6,838 bases of DNA from NCBI GenBank assembly GCA_025936955.1, contig JAICSL010000093.1:1-6838 (forward strand). The letters are read 5' to 3'. This document shows, piece after piece, positions 5,499 to 6,838 of the stretch (its first letter is position 1; the number at the start of each line of letters is the position of its first letter). The notes beneath the pieces were generated by a model. The model worked only from the letters and a program-made list of their open reading frames with translations, ran no database searches and was not told where the DNA came from. The position numbers and the translations under genes are program-made. This stretch comes from Nitrososphaeraceae archaeon. GTDB lineage: Archaea; Thermoproteota; Nitrososphaeria; Nitrososphaerales; Nitrososphaeraceae.

Positions 5499-6053
5499 AT
5501 GAATATGCATAGTGGGTCATGGATAACATCTATAATGGTTGCATTGGCTCTAGGAGTATTCCTCTCTTCTTTATCTTCTAATACCATTTCTTCGGTGTTT
5601 TCACAGAGTTCTTCTACAGTTACCGATTCAAGGAATTCGGTAAAGGGAGATCTAATAAGTTTGCAGAATAATGGTACAGGAGCTATAAATTGGATAGTAT
5701 TAGGTGTTTTTAAGTTCAACAATATTAATAGTGTTAGTCCAGTATTCAATGCCACGCTTGATATGATGAAACCGGATGGTACGGAATTTCATAAGCATAT
5801 GATCACGGATTTTAAGCTTACTAGTAGACAAATTAACACTAGAAATTTTACTACCTTCAATGGTACATCTACTATAACTATGGAAGGAGGATCCATAAGG
5901 GATGTTCCTATCGGTGTAACTCTTATTGACAAAAACGCTGTGAGTATATGGCTTGATCCCTCAAAGATTAACAACCATTTTGGGAACCACCTAATCTACG
6001 GTACTCCACGATTACTTTGTATCACATCACCTAGAGATTGTCAGGCTCCTTAA
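5499..6053 (+). CDS. Secreted protein of unknown function, sequon-rich, thaumarchaeal type
   Basis: This is a 184-residue protein from ATG 5499; a longer reading from TTG 5484 is unlikely given the TATA position. Residues 7-26 are hydrophobic and lead to a Ser-rich stretch ending VFSQ (33-36), a likely signal peptide. The mature part is a probable beta-rich domain: INWIVLGVFKF (63-73), FNATLDMMKPDGTEFHKHMITDFKL (83-107), then GGSIRDVPIGVTL and a C-terminal HFGNHLIYG (160-168). His98, His100, His160 and His163 could bind a metal. The only two cysteines (174 and 181) could form a disulfide near the end. Four N-glycosylation sequons are present (Asn58, Asn84, Asn116, Asn121). I associate this pattern (W-x-x-x-G, DGT-x-x-H-x-H, late HFG and YG) with short exported proteins of ammonia-oxidising archaea, but I know no function. 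It lies 3' of the PNGase-like gene with a separate promoter. Confidence 0.75.
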   Translation: MNMHSGSWITSIMVALALGVFLSSLSSNTISSVFSQSSSTVTDSRNSVKGDLISLQNNGTGAINWIVLGVFKFNNINSVSPVFNATLDMMKPDGTEFHKHMITDFKLTSRQINTRNFTTFNGTSTITMEGGSIRDVPIGVTLIDKNAVSIWLDPSKINNHFGNHLIYGTPRLLCITSPRDCQAP

Positions 6054-6357
6054 CTGGACTGGCCTTCAGAAAGACTTTAACATTAAATATTATCTGATCA
6101 AAGTATTTATTCGATCAACCGTTTAGAATGGCTGAATCTCCTGAATAGATAGCAATGAAATAATTTTTCGATTCTTACGTTTGAGGAAATAATATCTTCT
6201 TAATGATGATTATGAGAATACTCTAGAGATTATAGCTAGGATATGATTTTGATTAAGATTTTCCTACCTACGTATATAGGTTGATAATAAAGAAGAATTA
6301 AACGACTAGAAAACACAAAGAAGAAATTAAAGATGACTGAACAGCAAGGTAGTATTA
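6054..6357. other. Intergenic region upstream of the patatin gene
   Basis: Here 304 bp have no supported gene. A TATA-like GTATATAG (6272-6279) predicts transcription from about 6302, giving a leader of about 30 nt to ATG 6333 or about 55 nt to ATG 6358. ATG 6333 opens a 14-codon frame (MTEQQGSINELSLA, TGA at 6375) that overlaps the patatin start in another frame. Nothing else stands out. Confidence 0.5.
6272..6279 (+). promoter_or_regulatory. TATA-like element upstream of the patatin gene
   Basis: GTATATAG fits the archaeal TATA pattern moderately. Its predicted start of transcription (about 6302) gives an mRNA with a leader, unlike the leaderless neighbours. An alternative weak element, GAAATTAAAG (6323-6332), would instead make ATG 6358 leaderless. 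Confidence 0.3.
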
Positions 6358-6838
6358 ATGAGCTATCGCTTGCATGAAGATAACCTTCGAAGACATAAAG
6401 AATCCAGAAACGTAGAAAATGTACTAGTTTTGCAGGGAGGAGGTTCGTTGGGTGCATTTGCCTGTGGTGTCTTCAAAGCTTTGGTGAAAAAAAATGTGAG
6501 GATCGACATAGTTGCTGGCACGTCAATCGGAGCTGTAAATGGAGCAATAATTGTGGGAAGTAAAAGTGACCATCCTGAGAAGGATCTAGAAGACTTTTGG
6601 ATGGAAATTGCAGAAAGCAATCCCAACATAATACCCGATATTTTTCTTTTTGAGTATGATATTATGGCTAGATCTTATATTACAAAGAAAATTTCTGCCG
6701 CATCTGCTAATGCTGCCAATGGTACTGTAGCACATATGAATGGAGTGACACTCTCACAAGCTCATCATCGTTTGCCACATCCGCCTCCTAATCCTAATCC
6801 TACTTCTGAAGTCACTCAATCCCATGCGAATTTACTTG
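6358..6838 (+). CDS. Patatin-like phospholipase, 3'-truncated by the window edge
   Basis: The first 160 residues are visible and the frame runs off the right end. The patatin active-site elements are clear: the oxyanion loop GGGSLGAF (27-34) after strand VLVLQ, and the nucleophile elbow GTSIG (54-58) with catalytic Ser56. The second half of the Ser-Asp dyad (DGG/DGA) lies beyond the window. After AVNGAIIVGSK comes LEDFWMEIAE (77-86), a spacing typical of prokaryotic patatin proteins that often carry a DUF3734 C-terminal part. Such enzymes hydrolyse acyl esters of membrane lipids or storage polyesters. Because archaeal membranes are ether lipids, a polyhydroxyalkanoate or other ester substrate should be considered. 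ATG 6358 is the first start after an in-frame TGA at 6334; AGGT 6-9 nt upstream is at best a weak ribosome site. Residues 112-160 are low-complexity (Ala/Asn, then His/Pro/Asn) and look like an inserted loop. Confidence 0.9.
   Translation, partial: MSYRLHEDNLRRHKESRNVENVLVLQGGGSLGAFACGVFKALVKKNVRIDIVAGTSIGAVNGAIIVGSKSDHPEKDLEDFWMEIAESNPNIIPDIFLFEYDIMARSYITKKISAASANAANGTVAHMNGVTLSQAHHRLPHPPPNPNPTSEVTQSHANLL

Noticed and set aside
5423..5974. Minus-strand frames opposite the secreted protein gene
   Set aside because: They are antisense to a gene with signal peptide, good promoter and family-like motifs.
6236..6629. Two minus-strand frames of 73 and 88 codons opposite the patatin start
   Set aside because: One is the antisense shadow of the GGGSLG and GTSIG region; the other has no support.

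Overview
The window looks like a piece of an ammonia-oxidising archaeal (Thaumarchaeota/Nitrososphaeria) chromosome, most like the low-GC soil group around Candidatus Nitrosocosmicus. This is inferred from: strong AT richness; archaeal TATA boxes about 25 bp before several starts with no Shine-Dalgarno sequence (leaderless mRNAs); frequent TTG starts; a cupredoxin-like exported protein; and a short secreted protein of a kind I associate with these archaea. Genes fill only about 62% of the window and the gaps are long. No taxonomic marker gene is present, so the assignment is tentative.

Layout, all on the + strand: (1) the 3' part of a universal stress protein gene (1-340); (2) an exported cupredoxin-fold protein whose type-1 copper ligands are partly lost (807-1691); (3) a ten-helix EamA/DMT transporter resembling YedA (1890-2810); (4) a small winged-helix protein with an uncertain start (3242-3526), followed by what may be a decayed gene; (5) a peptide:N-glycanase-type transglutaminase-fold protein with the complete Cys-His-Asp triad and four zinc cysteines (4121-4882); (6) a secreted protein of unknown function rich in N-glycosylation sequons (5499-6053); (7) the 5' part of a patatin-like phospholipase (6358 to the window end). 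I see no tRNA, rRNA, CRISPR array, insertion sequence or integrase.

The genes do not form an operon. Gaps of about 200-620 bp separate them and most have their own TATA-like element. The most notable item is the PNGase homologue: the spacings between its zinc cysteines and catalytic residues match yeast Png1 as I remember it almost exactly, although archaea have no ER and so no ER-associated degradation. The two exported proteins in the window carry N-x-S/T sequons, so an N-glycan-related role for the PNGase is a natural but untested idea. The other genes fit general stress response, cell-surface and membrane functions.
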